DNA of 32,126 nucleotides from Bacteroidota bacterium (GTDB lineage Bacteria; Bacteroidota; Bacteroidia; Chitinophagales; Saprospiraceae): assembly GCA_009908745.1 (NCBI GenBank), contig JAAAOU010000481.1, positions 1 through 32,126 on the forward strand, written 5' to 3'. Position 1 is the stretch's first letter. Each line of letters begins with the position of its first letter. Shown in pieces: positions 9,690 through 19,799 of this stretch. The position numbers and the translations under genes are program-made. The notes under the pieces are model-generated. The model was not told the DNA's origin and did not search any database. It worked only from the letters and a program-made list of their open reading frames with translations.

Positions 9690-11018
9690 TTACGCTTGTG
9701 CTTGTGCGGGCGCAGGCGCGCTTGTGCCTTCTTCATCTTGCGTTTTGGCTATGGCGGTCAACCGCTTAGCACGGCGCTTGATGTTAGCCTGCAGCACATA
9801 GTGGTCAATCAGCGGCGCAAATACATTCATGAACAAAATCGCCAGCATCCAACCTTCCGGATAAGCTGGGTTGAGCACCCGGACAATCATACCGACAAAA
9901 CCGATGAGGAAACCGTATATCCATTTGCCAGTCGCCGTAGAGGTCGCCGTTACCGGGTCCGTAGCCATGAAGGCCATCGCAAACAAGAAGCTACCCATGT
10001 AGAACTGGTAATACCAAGGTACTTCCATAAATTCGGTAGCCCCCCATGCATTCAGCAACAGTGCCATAAAGGCAGCACCGAACACCATAGATACCATGAT
10101 CTTCCAGTCGGCGATCTTCGTGACAATCAAGAACAAGGTACCGAGAATGATCAACGGCTTGGAGCTTTCGCCAATAGACCCCGGGATGGTACCCCACCAC
10201 ATCTGTGCAGTCGAGTATTCCGCGGTCACCGCCCCCCATCCTTCTTTGGCCGCCAAGGCCAGCGGGGTGGCCCCTGTATAGCCATCGACGACGGCATTAC
10301 CGCCAGCGCCGAAAGTGCTTAGCCCAATCGAGGCAAATATGCTGTCAAAGAATTGGTATACGCCACCGTAGGCTTGGGCGAAGTAACCGCCTTCCGCTGC
10401 CTTTTCTATACCGGCAATCCATACTTCATCTCCAGAGATATAAGTCGGGTAAGCGAAGAATATAAATACGCGGGACAGCAACGCGATGTTGAGGATATTC
10501 ATGCCCGTTCCACCAAATGCTTCTTTGCCAATCCACACGGCAAAAGCGACGGAAACGCCCAGGATCCAAAGCGGGATATCCGGCGGCATGATCAAAGGGA
10601 TCAAAGCCCCGGAGACCAAAAATCCTTCTTCTACCCCGTGCCCTTTTTTGTAGGCATAGTAAAATTCAATGCCCAGGCCGACCACGTGGGTGACGATGAA
10701 GATCGGGATAATCTTGATCAAGCCGTAGATCAGCTTGAGGTGTACGCCTTCCAAAAAACCAGTGTACTCGCCCAAGGCTACAAAGTGCTGATGGCCGATA
10801 TTGTAAGTACCGAACAGGTAAAGCACCTGCAGGGCAATCACCACGTGCACCATCTGCCGTTTCAGGTCCATGCCGTCGCGGATGTGCACGCCGTTTTTAG
10901 TCACCATATTGGGCGTAAATGCAAAGGTGAAGAACGCATCATAAGCCGTGTGCAAAAACGGAGACTTGTCCTTGTCCGGCTCGATCTTCTTGAAGAGGTT
11001 CAATAAGCTCTTTTTCAT
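9690..11018 (-). CDS. nqrB: Na+-translocating NADH:quinone reductase subunit B
   Basis: 442-aa membrane protein with DGYTGATPLA FMN-site motif and DPVTATSTATGKWIYG. Confidence 0.94.
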   Translation of the reverse strand: MKKSLLNLFKKIEPDKDKSPFLHTAYDAFFTFAFTPNMVTKNGVHIRDGMDLKRQMVHVVIALQVLYLFGTYNIGHQHFVALGEYTGFLEGVHLKLIYGLIKIIPIFIVTHVVGLGIEFYYAYKKGHGVEEGFLVSGALIPLIMPPDIPLWILGVSVAFAVWIGKEAFGGTGMNILNIALLSRVFIFFAYPTYISGDEVWIAGIEKAAEGGYFAQAYGGVYQFFDSIFASIGLSTFGAGGNAVVDGYTGATPLALAAKEGWGAVTAEYSTAQMWWGTIPGSIGESSKPLIILGTLFLIVTKIADWKIMVSMVFGAAFMALLLNAWGATEFMEVPWYYQFYMGSFLFAMAFMATDPVTATSTATGKWIYGFLIGFVGMIVRVLNPAYPEGWMLAILFMNVFAPLIDHYVLQANIKRRAKRLTAIAKTQDEEGTSAPAPAQAQA

Positions 11019-11060
11019 ATCTCTATTATAGTGAGATTCTCGAAAGTTATTTATTACAAA

Positions 11061-12719
11061 TTAAGCTTGTTCACGCATTGTATCCAAGCCTTGCCGCAGA
11101 ATCTGCTGTACCGGCTGCTTAGATACACAAACAAACTCACACAGGGCAACGTCTTCTTCTACCAATTCGGGCAGCCCTAAGCCCTCCATTTGTTCGAAGT
11201 CGCCAATCAAAATGGACTTCATCAACTCCTGTGGATAAACATCCATTGGTGTCACGGCCTCATAATTGCCCGTCACCACAAAGGCGCGGCGCTCACCGTG
11301 CATATTGGTCTCTGCCTTGAACTTCATGTTCGGAATAATGGCAGAAGGGAATGTATTGGAAACACTCGGCGTGTTGAAAGAAGGCAGCAACCAGCCAAAC
11401 AGGGCGTAGTCGTCTCCTTCTTCTACCACCGTGAGTTGATCGTCGTAGAAATTGAGGTAGTCATCCTCGGCTTTGCGCTTGCCAGACAGCACATCACCGG
11501 AGATGTAGCGGACGTGGTCGTTCTTGAGGTTGCCTTTTACCAAGTCGCTGACTTTAGCGCCTATCTTAGTCTTGACGTAAGCCGGCTTTTCGAGCTCAGC
11601 ACCAGCCAAGGCAACCACCCGCGTAGCGTCGTAGCGGCGCTCTGTGAAGATTTTACCCAGGGTAATCACCTCCTGAACGCCCAGCGTCCATACTTTGCTA
11701 TTAAGGCTGACTGGCTTGATGTGGTGAATCTGCACACCTACATTACCAGCGGGGTGCTTGCCGTGGAACCACCGCTTGCTGACATTTTCTGCTTCGGTAA
11801 AGGCTTTGTGCGGCTGCTTGTCTTTGCGCGCGTCCAGCCCCAAGTACACTTGACCGCTCGTAAGCTTCGTCAGCACATTTAGCCCTTCTTGGAAAGCCGC
11901 TTCCGACCCCTCGACAACGAAATTAAGGTCCGGTGCGAGCGGGGCGGTGTCGAAGGTAGAAATGAAAATGTCGCGGGGCACTTCACTGACGTCCGCCACA
12001 ATATCAAAGGGGCGTTGACGGAACAACGTCCACGCGCCTGCGTCGAGCAGATAATCCACCAGTGCGCTGCGGTCTGCATTCTGATAATCGAAAGCTTCCA
12101 GCTCGCGGTACTGCTGCTCTTTATCTGCCAGTATAGTCACCGCCGTGATGGCACGCTTAGCGCCGCGCTCTACCGCAATGACCTCGCCGCTTACCGGGGC
12201 TACCCACTTGATTTCGGGGCGCTTTTTGTCATAAAACAGGTGGTCACCTGCCTTTACTTCCGCTCCCTGATCCACTACCATCTTGGGAATGGGGGAAATA
12301 CCGATAAAATTGGGCGGTTGTACCGCGTAGGTTGTTGCCTGTACGCTGTCATCAATTTGCGGCTCTGCTTCGCCTTCCAGCAAAATATCGTGACCCCGGC
12401 GCAGTACATAAACGGGCTCGGATTCGTCAACGTATTCGGGTAGGCTGGGCTTGAACAAATTGCCGAAAAAACCACCGCTCGAAGCAGTAGAGTTGCTTTC
12501 CCCGTCTTCGGATATGCCAATCTGCTTCGCTTCGATAGCCAACAGGTTGTCAGAAACCTGCACGACCAGGAAAAAGAAAATAAGTACAGCGACTGCTATC
12601 AGGGAGTAGGTCAAGATAGAGCTAGACCCCGCACCTGTACCGCCCTCCTGTGCCAGCAGCATGGTAGTAACACACAGGGCAAAGAGGGTGAAAATCGCCT
12701 TACTTGCTGTTTGTTTCAT
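11061..12719 (-). CDS. nqrA: Na+-translocating NADH:quinone reductase subunit A with ~100-aa N-terminal extension
   Basis: NqrA core from about VYVLRRGHDILLEGEAEPQI onward; preceded by a signal-like segment, a TM segment (LTYSLIAVAVLIFFFLVVQVS) and a linker. Confidence 0.9.
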   Translation of the reverse strand: MKQTASKAIFTLFALCVTTMLLAQEGGTGAGSSSILTYSLIAVAVLIFFFLVVQVSDNLLAIEAKQIGISEDGESNSTASSGGFFGNLFKPSLPEYVDESEPVYVLRRGHDILLEGEAEPQIDDSVQATTYAVQPPNFIGISPIPKMVVDQGAEVKAGDHLFYDKKRPEIKWVAPVSGEVIAVERGAKRAITAVTILADKEQQYRELEAFDYQNADRSALVDYLLDAGAWTLFRQRPFDIVADVSEVPRDIFISTFDTAPLAPDLNFVVEGSEAAFQEGLNVLTKLTSGQVYLGLDARKDKQPHKAFTEAENVSKRWFHGKHPAGNVGVQIHHIKPVSLNSKVWTLGVQEVITLGKIFTERRYDATRVVALAGAELEKPAYVKTKIGAKVSDLVKGNLKNDHVRYISGDVLSGKRKAEDDYLNFYDDQLTVVEEGDDYALFGWLLPSFNTPSVSNTFPSAIIPNMKFKAETNMHGERRAFVVTGNYEAVTPMDVYPQELMKSILIGDFEQMEGLGLPELVEEDVALCEFVCVSKQPVQQILRQGLDTMREQA

Positions 12720-12988
12720 CCTGTTTTATTGTTTGTTGCTCGTCTGCTTGTTTATTGCAGACCGGTTCTCGTTGATTATGCTTCTCGAAAATCACCGCAA
12801 ATATAGAAACCTTTCACCCTAAAAAAGAAGTGGGCGTTTACTTTAGTTGAGTACTTTGGTTTATTTAGATTTATTCTAAATAGAGCCATAGTAGATTTAA
12901 AATCAATAAGTTACAGAAGCTTTTGCTGCAGCCGCGAGCCCAGTACAGGTTTAAAAGTGGACTTCGCTGACGGCTTATCTTTCTTTCG

Positions 12989-13642
12989 CTAATATTGACG
13001 ACCTGAAGCACCGTTTTGTTCGTGCGAAAGCCCCGAATTGACGCGTAGTTGATAATCGCGCCACCAATCGTGCAGCGCCACAGCCGCAATAGCCGTGTAA
13101 ATGACCATGAGCAAAGCGAAAAGATAAGCCCCCCGGCTCGCGTACAGGCCTACATAAACCGCATCGACGACCACCCAGTACGCCCAGTTATCTAGTACCT
13201 TACGGACCAACAAGAATGTGGCCAGAACGGAAAATACGGTAGTCCCGGCGTCCCAGTAAGTAGCCGCCGCGGGCGTGTAAGCGTCAAAAAAGTAGCCAAA
13301 CCCCAACGCTGCGGCTCCTCCGCCCAGCAATACCCAGACGTGTTCCCGCCAGGCGAGCCGGCGTATTGGCGCCTCCCCGCCCCCCTTGCCGCTGTAGGCC
13401 CACTCGTACCAGCCTACCACCGCCATAACCACATAGAAGACCTGCAGCAGCGCATCCAGATACAACTCATAGAAAGCGTACGAAGCGTACGCCCACAGGC
13501 TGCAGCTGATGATGCCCCACAACCAGCACCAGATATTGCCGCGGGCCGCCAGAAAGACATAGACGAGCGCGGTCAGGGTGGCAACCCAGTCTATCCAGCT
13601 TAGGGCTACGGCTTGTTCGTAAAGCGTATTGAGTGCTTCCAT
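12989..13642 (-). CDS. pnuC: PnuC family nicotinamide mononucleotide/riboside transporter
   Basis: 217-aa multi-TM protein with NIWCWLWGIISCSLWAYASYAFYELYLDALLQVFYVVMAVVGWYEW, a PnuC signature region. Confidence 0.85.
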   Translation of the reverse strand: MEALNTLYEQAVALSWIDWVATLTALVYVFLAARGNIWCWLWGIISCSLWAYASYAFYELYLDALLQVFYVVMAVVGWYEWAYSGKGGGEAPIRRLAWREHVWVLLGGGAAALGFGYFFDAYTPAAATYWDAGTTVFSVLATFLLVRKVLDNWAYWVVVDAVYVGLYASRGAYLFALLMVIYTAIAAVALHDWWRDYQLRVNSGLSHEQNGASGRQY

Positions 13643-13663
13643 AGTTCTCCTTCAAAGATACGA

Positions 13664-13696
13664 AAAGGCTTACGCGCCCATTGCCCGTAAGCCTTT
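13664..13696 (-). terminator. Probable intrinsic terminator downstream of the OmpA-family gene
   Basis: aaaggcttacg-(11 nt)-cgtaagccttt perfect 11-bp stem 34 nt past the stop at 13730; minus-strand 3' flank TTCGTATCTTTG. Confidence 0.7.
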
Positions 13697-13729
13697 CCCC
13701 GCTCTAAAGTGTGATTGCCGATTGATCAA

Positions 13730-16300
13730 TTATTTCACCAGCTCGAACTTATACTGTATCGTTTTCATGAGCTGCATGCCGTTCTCGTCGGTCTCTTCCA
13801 GGAAGATATCGATATCAATCGTTTCCGACTCTTCCTTTTCGGAGCTGTCGAAGATAATGGGCAAGCGGCCCTTTTCGCCGGGCTGGAAAGTCTCGCCGGT
13901 GAGGTCTTCCTCAAAAGAAGTGCAGTCACAGGCAGAGATCAAGTCGATGGTGAAGGGCACCTCGCCGGCGTTGTAGAAGATGAAGGTGTGCTTGCGCTTT
14001 TCGCCTTTGCGCACCTTGCCGAAGTCGAGCGACTCTTGCGTGAATTTGATCACGGGCTTTTTGTTGCCTTGATCCACTACCGGCATACTGCCCCGGTCTT
14101 TGCCTTTTTCGACCTTCTCTTTTTTCTTGATCCGCTTGATGGTGATCACCTTTGGGCCTTCCAGTATTTTGAATTCCGTACGGCGGTTGAGGCTGTGCGC
14201 TGCTTCCTGCTGCTCTTCGGTTTCCAACTCATCGATAAACTCGCCGGTCAGCACATCACCTTCCTCCAAGAAATCGTAGCGCCCTGCCTTGAGGGTACTC
14301 ACGGTTTGCGGTTGGTTCTCGCCGTAGCCTTTCGCCACAATACGGTCGCGGTCAATGCCTTCGCGTACCAGCCAGCGGCGGGCGGATTCGGCGCGGCGCT
14401 GCGAGAGGTCTTCGTTGTAATTGTCGTCGCCGCGGTTATCCGTGTGGGAGCTAAGTTCGATGACCATGTCCGGATACTCCATCATGAGACCGTATACCAC
14501 CTGCAGATCGCTTTCCGCCTCTTCCTGAATGCGGTCATCGTCAAATTCGTACAGGATGTTTTCCAGTACAATCGGCTCCTTTTCATATATGGTATCAAAC
14601 TTCGGCTCGGGCGGGGGCACCGGCTTGGCTTCTAGGTAAAAACGGTGTTCCAGTGATTTGGACTCGGTCACCCCTACTGTATTCAGGCGCACCGTATCGG
14701 GGTAGTAGTCCGGGTGCGTGCCGATCAACAGGTACTCGGTTTCCAGTGCTAGGTCAAAGCCGACTACGTTGCTCTTATCCCCCGTAGGCTGTGAGTTAGG
14801 CTTGCCTTTCGTAGGCACAAGGTTTACCGTTGCACCCGTCAGCGGCTTTTTGTCTTTGGTGAAAGTCCCCACTACGATATCGACTACGATACGGGCGATA
14901 TCCACCGTGAAGAGGTCGTCACAGCAAGTCCGCCCGTAAGCAGAGCGCCCGCCTTCGGGGCGGTTGGACGTCAGCATGCCAAAGTAGCCTTCATCGTCCA
15001 GTGTGAAGGACTTGTCGTCGTAGCTTGTATTGTAGCCGCGGCCCATGTTGAGTACCGGCGACCAGTCGGAGCCATCCCAAGTGGAGTAAAACAGGTCAAA
15101 GCCGCCCAAGCCCGGGTGGGTAGTGGAAGCAAAGTACAGGTTCCCCTCGCGGTAGTAGGGCGTCACTTCGTCCCCCGGTCCGTTGATGGTAGCGCCAAGG
15201 TTGACGGGGTTGTTGTACTCCCCTTCGCCTATGCGGGTCGCGTAGTAGAGGTCGTAGCCGCCGTAGCCGCCTTCCATGTCAGAAGCAAAGAACAGCACCT
15301 GCTTGCCAAAGAGCTCGCCCGGTGCCGGGTGCTTAGCCAGGTATTCCCCATTGATGCCTTTGATTTCGTTGGCCCCTTGCCAGCTGCCGCCGCCGTCTAC
15401 GCTGTAGAAGAGTTTGCTTTCTTCCAGCGTATTGCCTTGCAGCTTGGCACGGGTAAAGTACATGGTACGCCCGTCTTTAGACAGTGCTACATTACTATTA
15501 TGATATTCAGGCCGGTTGACCTCGCCGCCGAGCGGTTGGCGTTCACCCCACTCGCTATCGTCGCGGGTAGCTTTGAAAATGAGGGCGTATTTGTTGACCT
15601 CCTCTTCCCCGCCTTTGTCGTTTTTCTTGTCTTTTTTCTTGTCGCTTTTGGCATCTGAGCGGGTACTGCTGCCGCTATCCGCGCCTTCTTCCCCACCGGA
15701 CTCCAGCTCCATATAGATAACGTCATCGGCATCGAAGCCGGCGAAGTAGACCTCGTTGCCCTGCTTGGCCAGCGCGGGCGTATACTCCGAGGTTTTCATG
15801 TTGATGTCGCGGCCGGCAAAATCGACAGAAACGCCTTTTAGGTTCTCGGGAAGCTCCTGCCCCAGCTCGATACCCGCCATTTCGTTCTTTGCCAGTGTCT
15901 CTAGGCTGTCACCGGGGTTGGTTTTGAGGAACTGCTCGAATTCCGGTATGGCGTCCTCGTACTTCTCATTGATTTTGAGCAGGCGGCCGTAGGTAAAGCG
16001 CAGGTGGTCTTTCTCGCCTTCCTCGGCGCGGCGCAGGATGCTGCGGTAGGTCCGTTCTGCCGAGCGGTAGTCGCGAATGCGGAACTCCAGGTAAGCGATG
16101 GTATCCCGCAGGCTATCTTCACCCCGGTCATCGTAGGCCGTTTCGAAGCGTTCCAGCGCGTTGATGAAGTCGTTATTGGCATAAGCCTTCCGCGCGGCTT
16201 TCAGGTTTTCTTCGTAAGAAGACTGCGTAATGGGCTGCGCCTGCAGCATCCCCCCTCCCAAAAAGCCGAATGTGAGCAGAAGTATCAGTGCGTTTTTCAT
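13730..16300 (-). CDS. PorE-like OmpA family protein (TPR + PD40 propeller + regulatory-like + OmpA) with C-terminal DUF1573-like domain
   Basis: Start reassigned to ATG at 16300 (MKNALILLLTFGFLGGGMLQAQ signal peptide); TPR-like N-term, propeller repeats (GREMYFTRA, LYYATRIGEGEYNNPVNLG), OmpA motif ELSSHTDNRGDDNYNEDLSQRRAESARRWLV, then FTQESLDFGKVRKGEKRKHTFIFYNAGEVPFTI. Confidence 0.85.
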   Translation of the reverse strand: MKNALILLLTFGFLGGGMLQAQPITQSSYEENLKAARKAYANNDFINALERFETAYDDRGEDSLRDTIAYLEFRIRDYRSAERTYRSILRRAEEGEKDHLRFTYGRLLKINEKYEDAIPEFEQFLKTNPGDSLETLAKNEMAGIELGQELPENLKGVSVDFAGRDINMKTSEYTPALAKQGNEVYFAGFDADDVIYMELESGGEEGADSGSSTRSDAKSDKKKDKKNDKGGEEEVNKYALIFKATRDDSEWGERQPLGGEVNRPEYHNSNVALSKDGRTMYFTRAKLQGNTLEESKLFYSVDGGGSWQGANEIKGINGEYLAKHPAPGELFGKQVLFFASDMEGGYGGYDLYYATRIGEGEYNNPVNLGATINGPGDEVTPYYREGNLYFASTTHPGLGGFDLFYSTWDGSDWSPVLNMGRGYNTSYDDKSFTLDDEGYFGMLTSNRPEGGRSAYGRTCCDDLFTVDIARIVVDIVVGTFTKDKKPLTGATVNLVPTKGKPNSQPTGDKSNVVGFDLALETEYLLIGTHPDYYPDTVRLNTVGVTESKSLEHRFYLEAKPVPPPEPKFDTIYEKEPIVLENILYEFDDDRIQEEAESDLQVVYGLMMEYPDMVIELSSHTDNRGDDNYNEDLSQRRAESARRWLVREGIDRDRIVAKGYGENQPQTVSTLKAGRYDFLEEGDVLTGEFIDELETEEQQEAAHSLNRRTEFKILEGPKVITIKRIKKKEKVEKGKDRGSMPVVDQGNKKPVIKFTQESLDFGKVRKGEKRKHTFIFYNAGEVPFTIDLISACDCTSFEEDLTGETFQPGEKGRLPIIFDSSEKEESETIDIDIFLEETDENGMQLMKTIQYKFELVK

Positions 16301-16458
16301 AAATAGCTTTGGTAGTTTGATGCGCTGACTGCTTTGCGGAAAGCAGCTTGCTCGCCGCCGCTTTCGGTCGATTCGCAGCGGTAGCCAGCACACGAAATAA
16401 TGTATCTTTATATAAACGACACTTGCGGGCCGATCTTTTTTAAAATTTTGTTAAAACA

Positions 16459-17556
16459 CTAGAGTTCCGGGCAAAGGATAGCGGGCTTGATCTCCGGCTC
16501 CTTGTAAATCTTGAAGATGTAGAAAGCCGCGATCTCGAACGCCCCTTGGTAGTCCGTGGCTACGTTGTACTCGGAGACGTTCACGTCAAAAGCGGCCGCT
16601 ACCCGCAACGGGCCGTAATCTAGCCCAGCCAGTACCTTGGCTGCATCGCCTACCCGGTAGCCAAGGCCAAAGTGCAGTTTGGTCTCTTGGTCCGGTTTGA
16701 AATCTTTCAGGTCGTAGCCCATCCAGCCCTGCAGGTTGATTTCCCGTGCACCAGACACGGTTTGGAACATCGCCGTAGGCGCGGCGGACCACTTTTTGTT
16801 CAGTGCCCACTCGTAGCGGGCGTGGGCCGTGATGAGCATACCGCGCCGGCTGAGGTCGTTGTTGCCGGTGCCTTGGGTGCCGAACAGGTACTCCGGGTTG
16901 TTAATACGCCCGAATGCCAAGCCGACTTCGACATTATCGAAATCGTCGTCTAGCTTGGATTTGAACAGCAGGCCAGCGCGTAAGTCTAGGTAGTTGGTTT
17001 CTATGTCGTTCTGTTCGCCTCGCATCTGATTTGGATTCGTCGTCCCTGCCCCGCCACCTTGGAGAACCGGGTCATTTACCTCTTCTATAAATCCTCCATT
17101 TTCAAACTGGCTTGCCAGCCTTACGTTCCGCGAATTCAGGCTGCGGTTGATGCTGCCACCCTGCAGGCCCAGCGTCAGTACAGAGTTGCCGTCTTTACCC
17201 AGCCCTAGGTGGTAGGCGACAGACAGCATGTTCTGGTTGGTAATGAAATTCAGCGAGCCGGAGCGGTCCTGAATCAGCGTAGCGCCAACCCCTACCCAGT
17301 CCTGATCGCGGAAGCCCCGGATGATAGGCGCATCCACGTAGCCGCCGGGCGTATTGTAGCCCCGCTCGGAATTGACGGCCCACCACTGCCCGCGGTAAAT
17401 GCCCCCTACGCGCACGGAGCCGAAGAAGGCACCGGTATTGGCGGGGTTCAGCGAGAGCGGCGACATATTAAACAAGGTGTAGTGCAGGTCTTGCGCGGAC
17501 AAGCTTCCTAAGAAGGAGCAGCAAAAAAATAAGAGTAGAGGTTTTACTAGCTTCAT
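16459..17556 (-). CDS. PorP/SprF family type IX secretion system membrane protein
   Basis: Signal peptide then QDLHYTLFNMSPLSLNPANTGAFFGSVRVGGIYRGQW, typical PorP/SprF N-terminus; adjacent to the PorE-like gene. Confidence 0.9.
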   Translation of the reverse strand: MKLVKPLLLFFCCSFLGSLSAQDLHYTLFNMSPLSLNPANTGAFFGSVRVGGIYRGQWWAVNSERGYNTPGGYVDAPIIRGFRDQDWVGVGATLIQDRSGSLNFITNQNMLSVAYHLGLGKDGNSVLTLGLQGGSINRSLNSRNVRLASQFENGGFIEEVNDPVLQGGGAGTTNPNQMRGEQNDIETNYLDLRAGLLFKSKLDDDFDNVEVGLAFGRINNPEYLFGTQGTGNNDLSRRGMLITAHARYEWALNKKWSAAPTAMFQTVSGAREINLQGWMGYDLKDFKPDQETKLHFGLGYRVGDAAKVLAGLDYGPLRVAAAFDVNVSEYNVATDYQGAFEIAAFYIFKIYKEPEIKPAILCPEL

Positions 17557-17753
17557 AGAGTTCTATTGTTTTGGCTGGTTTGGGAAGCGCTGCGACTAGC
17601 GCCGTTTCCCATAGTCGAAGCCGAAAGATAATTTTTTTCTCCCACAAAAGTATAAAAACTGCGGGCAAGTTAGAGCTTATGCCCCATCCCCCAATAGCAT
17701 GCGCCTGAATTTTCTCCCTGATAGCCGACAAAAGGTCAAAATCCGCTGCCCGT

Positions 17754-18746
17754 TCACTCCGCGGCGCTGACGACCTCTTCCAAAGGGATGCCGCGCATGC
17801 ACTTGAAATGGCCCTTCGGACACTGCTGAAAGCCGATCTTGGAGCAGGGGCGGCACTTCAAGCCTTCTACTTCAAACGTGCTATTCTTTTGTACGCCGTC
17901 CGGGTAAAAAGGATACATCCCAAAGGCAGGAATGGTATTTCCCCAGAGCGACAGTATCTGTTTTTGAAAGGCGGCGGCGATGTGCATCATGCCCGTATCG
18001 TGGGTGATGACTTTGGCGGCTTGCCGTACTACGGAGGCCGATTGGTTGATGTTGAACCGGCCGCAGGTATTGACGACTTGTTGCTGCCGCACCGCTTTGG
18101 CTATAGCCTCGCCCTCCTCCGCTTCGCCTGGCCCGCCCAGCAAGACCACCGGCAGGGGCAGTTGATCGCAGAGGGCGATAATGCGGTCCGTGGGCATACG
18201 CTTGGTATTGTGCGCCGCGCCAATGGCGAAAGCGATGTAGGGAGGTGCCTCCGGGCTGCCGCCGAAAGCTTCCGTGGCCAGCAGGGGAGCCATGGCCACC
18301 TCGTCTTCCTCCGGGATGAAATAGTCTAAGCCCTGCCCATCGTAAGCCGCGCCGATACGCGTTGCCGGTGCCATATAGCGGTGCACGATATGTTGGCCGG
18401 GCAAACGGTTGATCTTGAAGTTGACCATCAGCCACTTTTCCCAGTTGATCTTGTCGAAGGTGTAGGCTGTCGCCGAAAGCGCCCACTTGACTTGCAGGCT
18501 GCGCAGGTTGTTGTGCAAATCGATGACGTAGTCAAAGTCTTGTTGCTGTAGGCCCGCTTTTACCTCGCCCACTTTTTTGTCAATGGCCCATACCTTATCT
18601 ATATGTGGGTTGGGCTGCAATAGGCTTTGAAAGGAGCGTTTGCTCAAATAATGGACTTCAGCGCCAAGCTGCTTTACGGCGCGCACAACCGGCGTGGTGA
18701 GCACGATATCTCCGATGGAAGAAAAGCGGACGATCAGGACTTTCAT
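17754..18746 (-). CDS. Glycosyltransferase family 9 (ADP-heptose:LPS heptosyltransferase-like)
   Basis: MKVLIVRFSSIGDIVLTTPVVRAVK N-terminus and THDTGMMHIAAAFQKQILSLWG motif. Confidence 0.9.
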   Translation of the reverse strand: MKVLIVRFSSIGDIVLTTPVVRAVKQLGAEVHYLSKRSFQSLLQPNPHIDKVWAIDKKVGEVKAGLQQQDFDYVIDLHNNLRSLQVKWALSATAYTFDKINWEKWLMVNFKINRLPGQHIVHRYMAPATRIGAAYDGQGLDYFIPEEDEVAMAPLLATEAFGGSPEAPPYIAFAIGAAHNTKRMPTDRIIALCDQLPLPVVLLGGPGEAEEGEAIAKAVRQQQVVNTCGRFNINQSASVVRQAAKVITHDTGMMHIAAAFQKQILSLWGNTIPAFGMYPFYPDGVQKNSTFEVEGLKCRPCSKIGFQQCPKGHFKCMRGIPLEEVVSAAE

Positions 18747-19510
18747 TGGCGGAGGCTTACGTTTTCGGTTTCGATCAGGGAGACTTGCTCCAGGCTTCCG
18801 GCCTCAAACAGGGAGTCGAAAGTAGCGACCGCGCGGCTATCGCCCTTTGCCTTGTAATTCCGGTAGTCCGCGATACGCAAGCCATTAATGTTGCGTACGT
18901 TATAGGCTTCCCGGAAACGGGCACCGCCGCCGTTCACCTGGTAATTATAGGCTAGGTAGTCCATGGTGTGCCGGCCGCGGTGGAACCAGTAGACATACTC
19001 GTCTTCGTAGTCCGTACCGCCGCCCTCCTGCCGGAAGACGACTTTAATTTTATCGTACGCTTCCCCTTTGATCGTCGTTTCGCCTAAGTACTCCGTTTGC
19101 ACGGCGGGGTCTTGCAGAAAGTAAGGCAACAGCGCAAAGTATACCACCGAATTGACGGAGCCGGCGTAAGCAGCGCTGTCTTTGGCGCTTAGCTCCACGG
19201 GCTCGCCGTTGATGCTGCGGCGGAGGGCGTCGTTGGTCAGCTGGTCGCGTATGGTATCGCCGTCTTCCGAGACAAAGGTGCGGGTGTAGCGGTATTGGCC
19301 GCCTTGCCGCTCGGCTTCGTACGCATATTTGCGGAAGCGGAATTGTACGGTGCTGCTGTCTAGCAAGGTGCTGCCGTGTGCTTGCAGGGCTTGCTGGATC
19401 ACAGAAGCCGCGGCGTCCTTCGGGTTTGCGGCCTCAGCGCCTTCTGAAGGGGGCTCGGCACTGCAGCTCCACAGCAGCGCCAATAGTGATGCTATGATGA
19501 TTGTCCTCAT
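18743..19510 (-). CDS. Lipoprotein (DUF6503-like)
   Basis: Start reassigned to ATG at 19510 (MRTIIIASLLALLWSCSAEPP lipobox); stop overlaps start of the GT9 gene by 4 bp. Confidence 0.7.
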   Translation of the reverse strand: MRTIIIASLLALLWSCSAEPPSEGAEAANPKDAAASVIQQALQAHGSTLLDSSTVQFRFRKYAYEAERQGGQYRYTRTFVSEDGDTIRDQLTNDALRRSINGEPVELSAKDSAAYAGSVNSVVYFALLPYFLQDPAVQTEYLGETTIKGEAYDKIKVVFRQEGGGTDYEDEYVYWFHRGRHTMDYLAYNYQVNGGGARFREAYNVRNINGLRIADYRNYKAKGDSRAVATFDSLFEAGSLEQVSLIETENVSLRQ

Positions 19511-19538
19511 GGGTGCGAAGTTATTATTTTTCTTAGAG

Positions 19539-19799
19539 ATGCTTCGCCATTTGCTATCCCGTGGACTCAGCAAACCGAAGATCAGGCGGTTATACGACTT
19601 CATCAACCACTACACGGGCTTAGAAAATATAGAGAATAAGCTTAAATTTGAAAGTGATGCCCAGAAAATCACTAAATCGAGACAAGCTATGGGACTGAAA
19701 GAAGCCATTCTGCAGGAAGTAAGGGAGCAGGGCATCGAGCAAGGCATCGTGAGCCTCACCCCAAAAACTGGACAAGGGTTTAAGGTGATAAATTCATAA
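19539..19799 (+). pseudogene. C-terminal remnant of an Rpn-family recombination-promoting nuclease/putative transposase
   Basis: RHLLSRGLSKPKIRRLYDFINHYTGLENIENKLKFESDAQKITKSRQAMGLKEAILQEVREQGIEQG matches the C-terminal pattern of Rpn/PD-(D/E)XK transposases; catalytic N-terminal part absent. Confidence 0.6.

Noticed and set aside
8891-9769. 292-aa plus-strand ORF antisense to nqrC
   Set aside because: Opposite strand carries nqrC with a clear FMN motif; the antisense ORF has no recognisable features.
13643-13729. Riboswitch (NAD+ or TPP) upstream of pnuC
   Set aside because: The short gap upstream is explained by the terminator hairpin of another layout; no riboswitch core motif was recognised.
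13715-14635. Long plus-strand ORF (306 aa) antisense to the OmpA-family gene
   Set aside because: Shadow ORF opposite a well-supported CDS; low-complexity composition with no domain. The same applies to the other large antisense ORFs over nqr, DUF5686 and GT9.
17468-17731. 87-aa minus-strand ORF upstream of PorP/SprF
   Set aside because: Overlaps the PorP/SprF start in another frame, with no homology signal.
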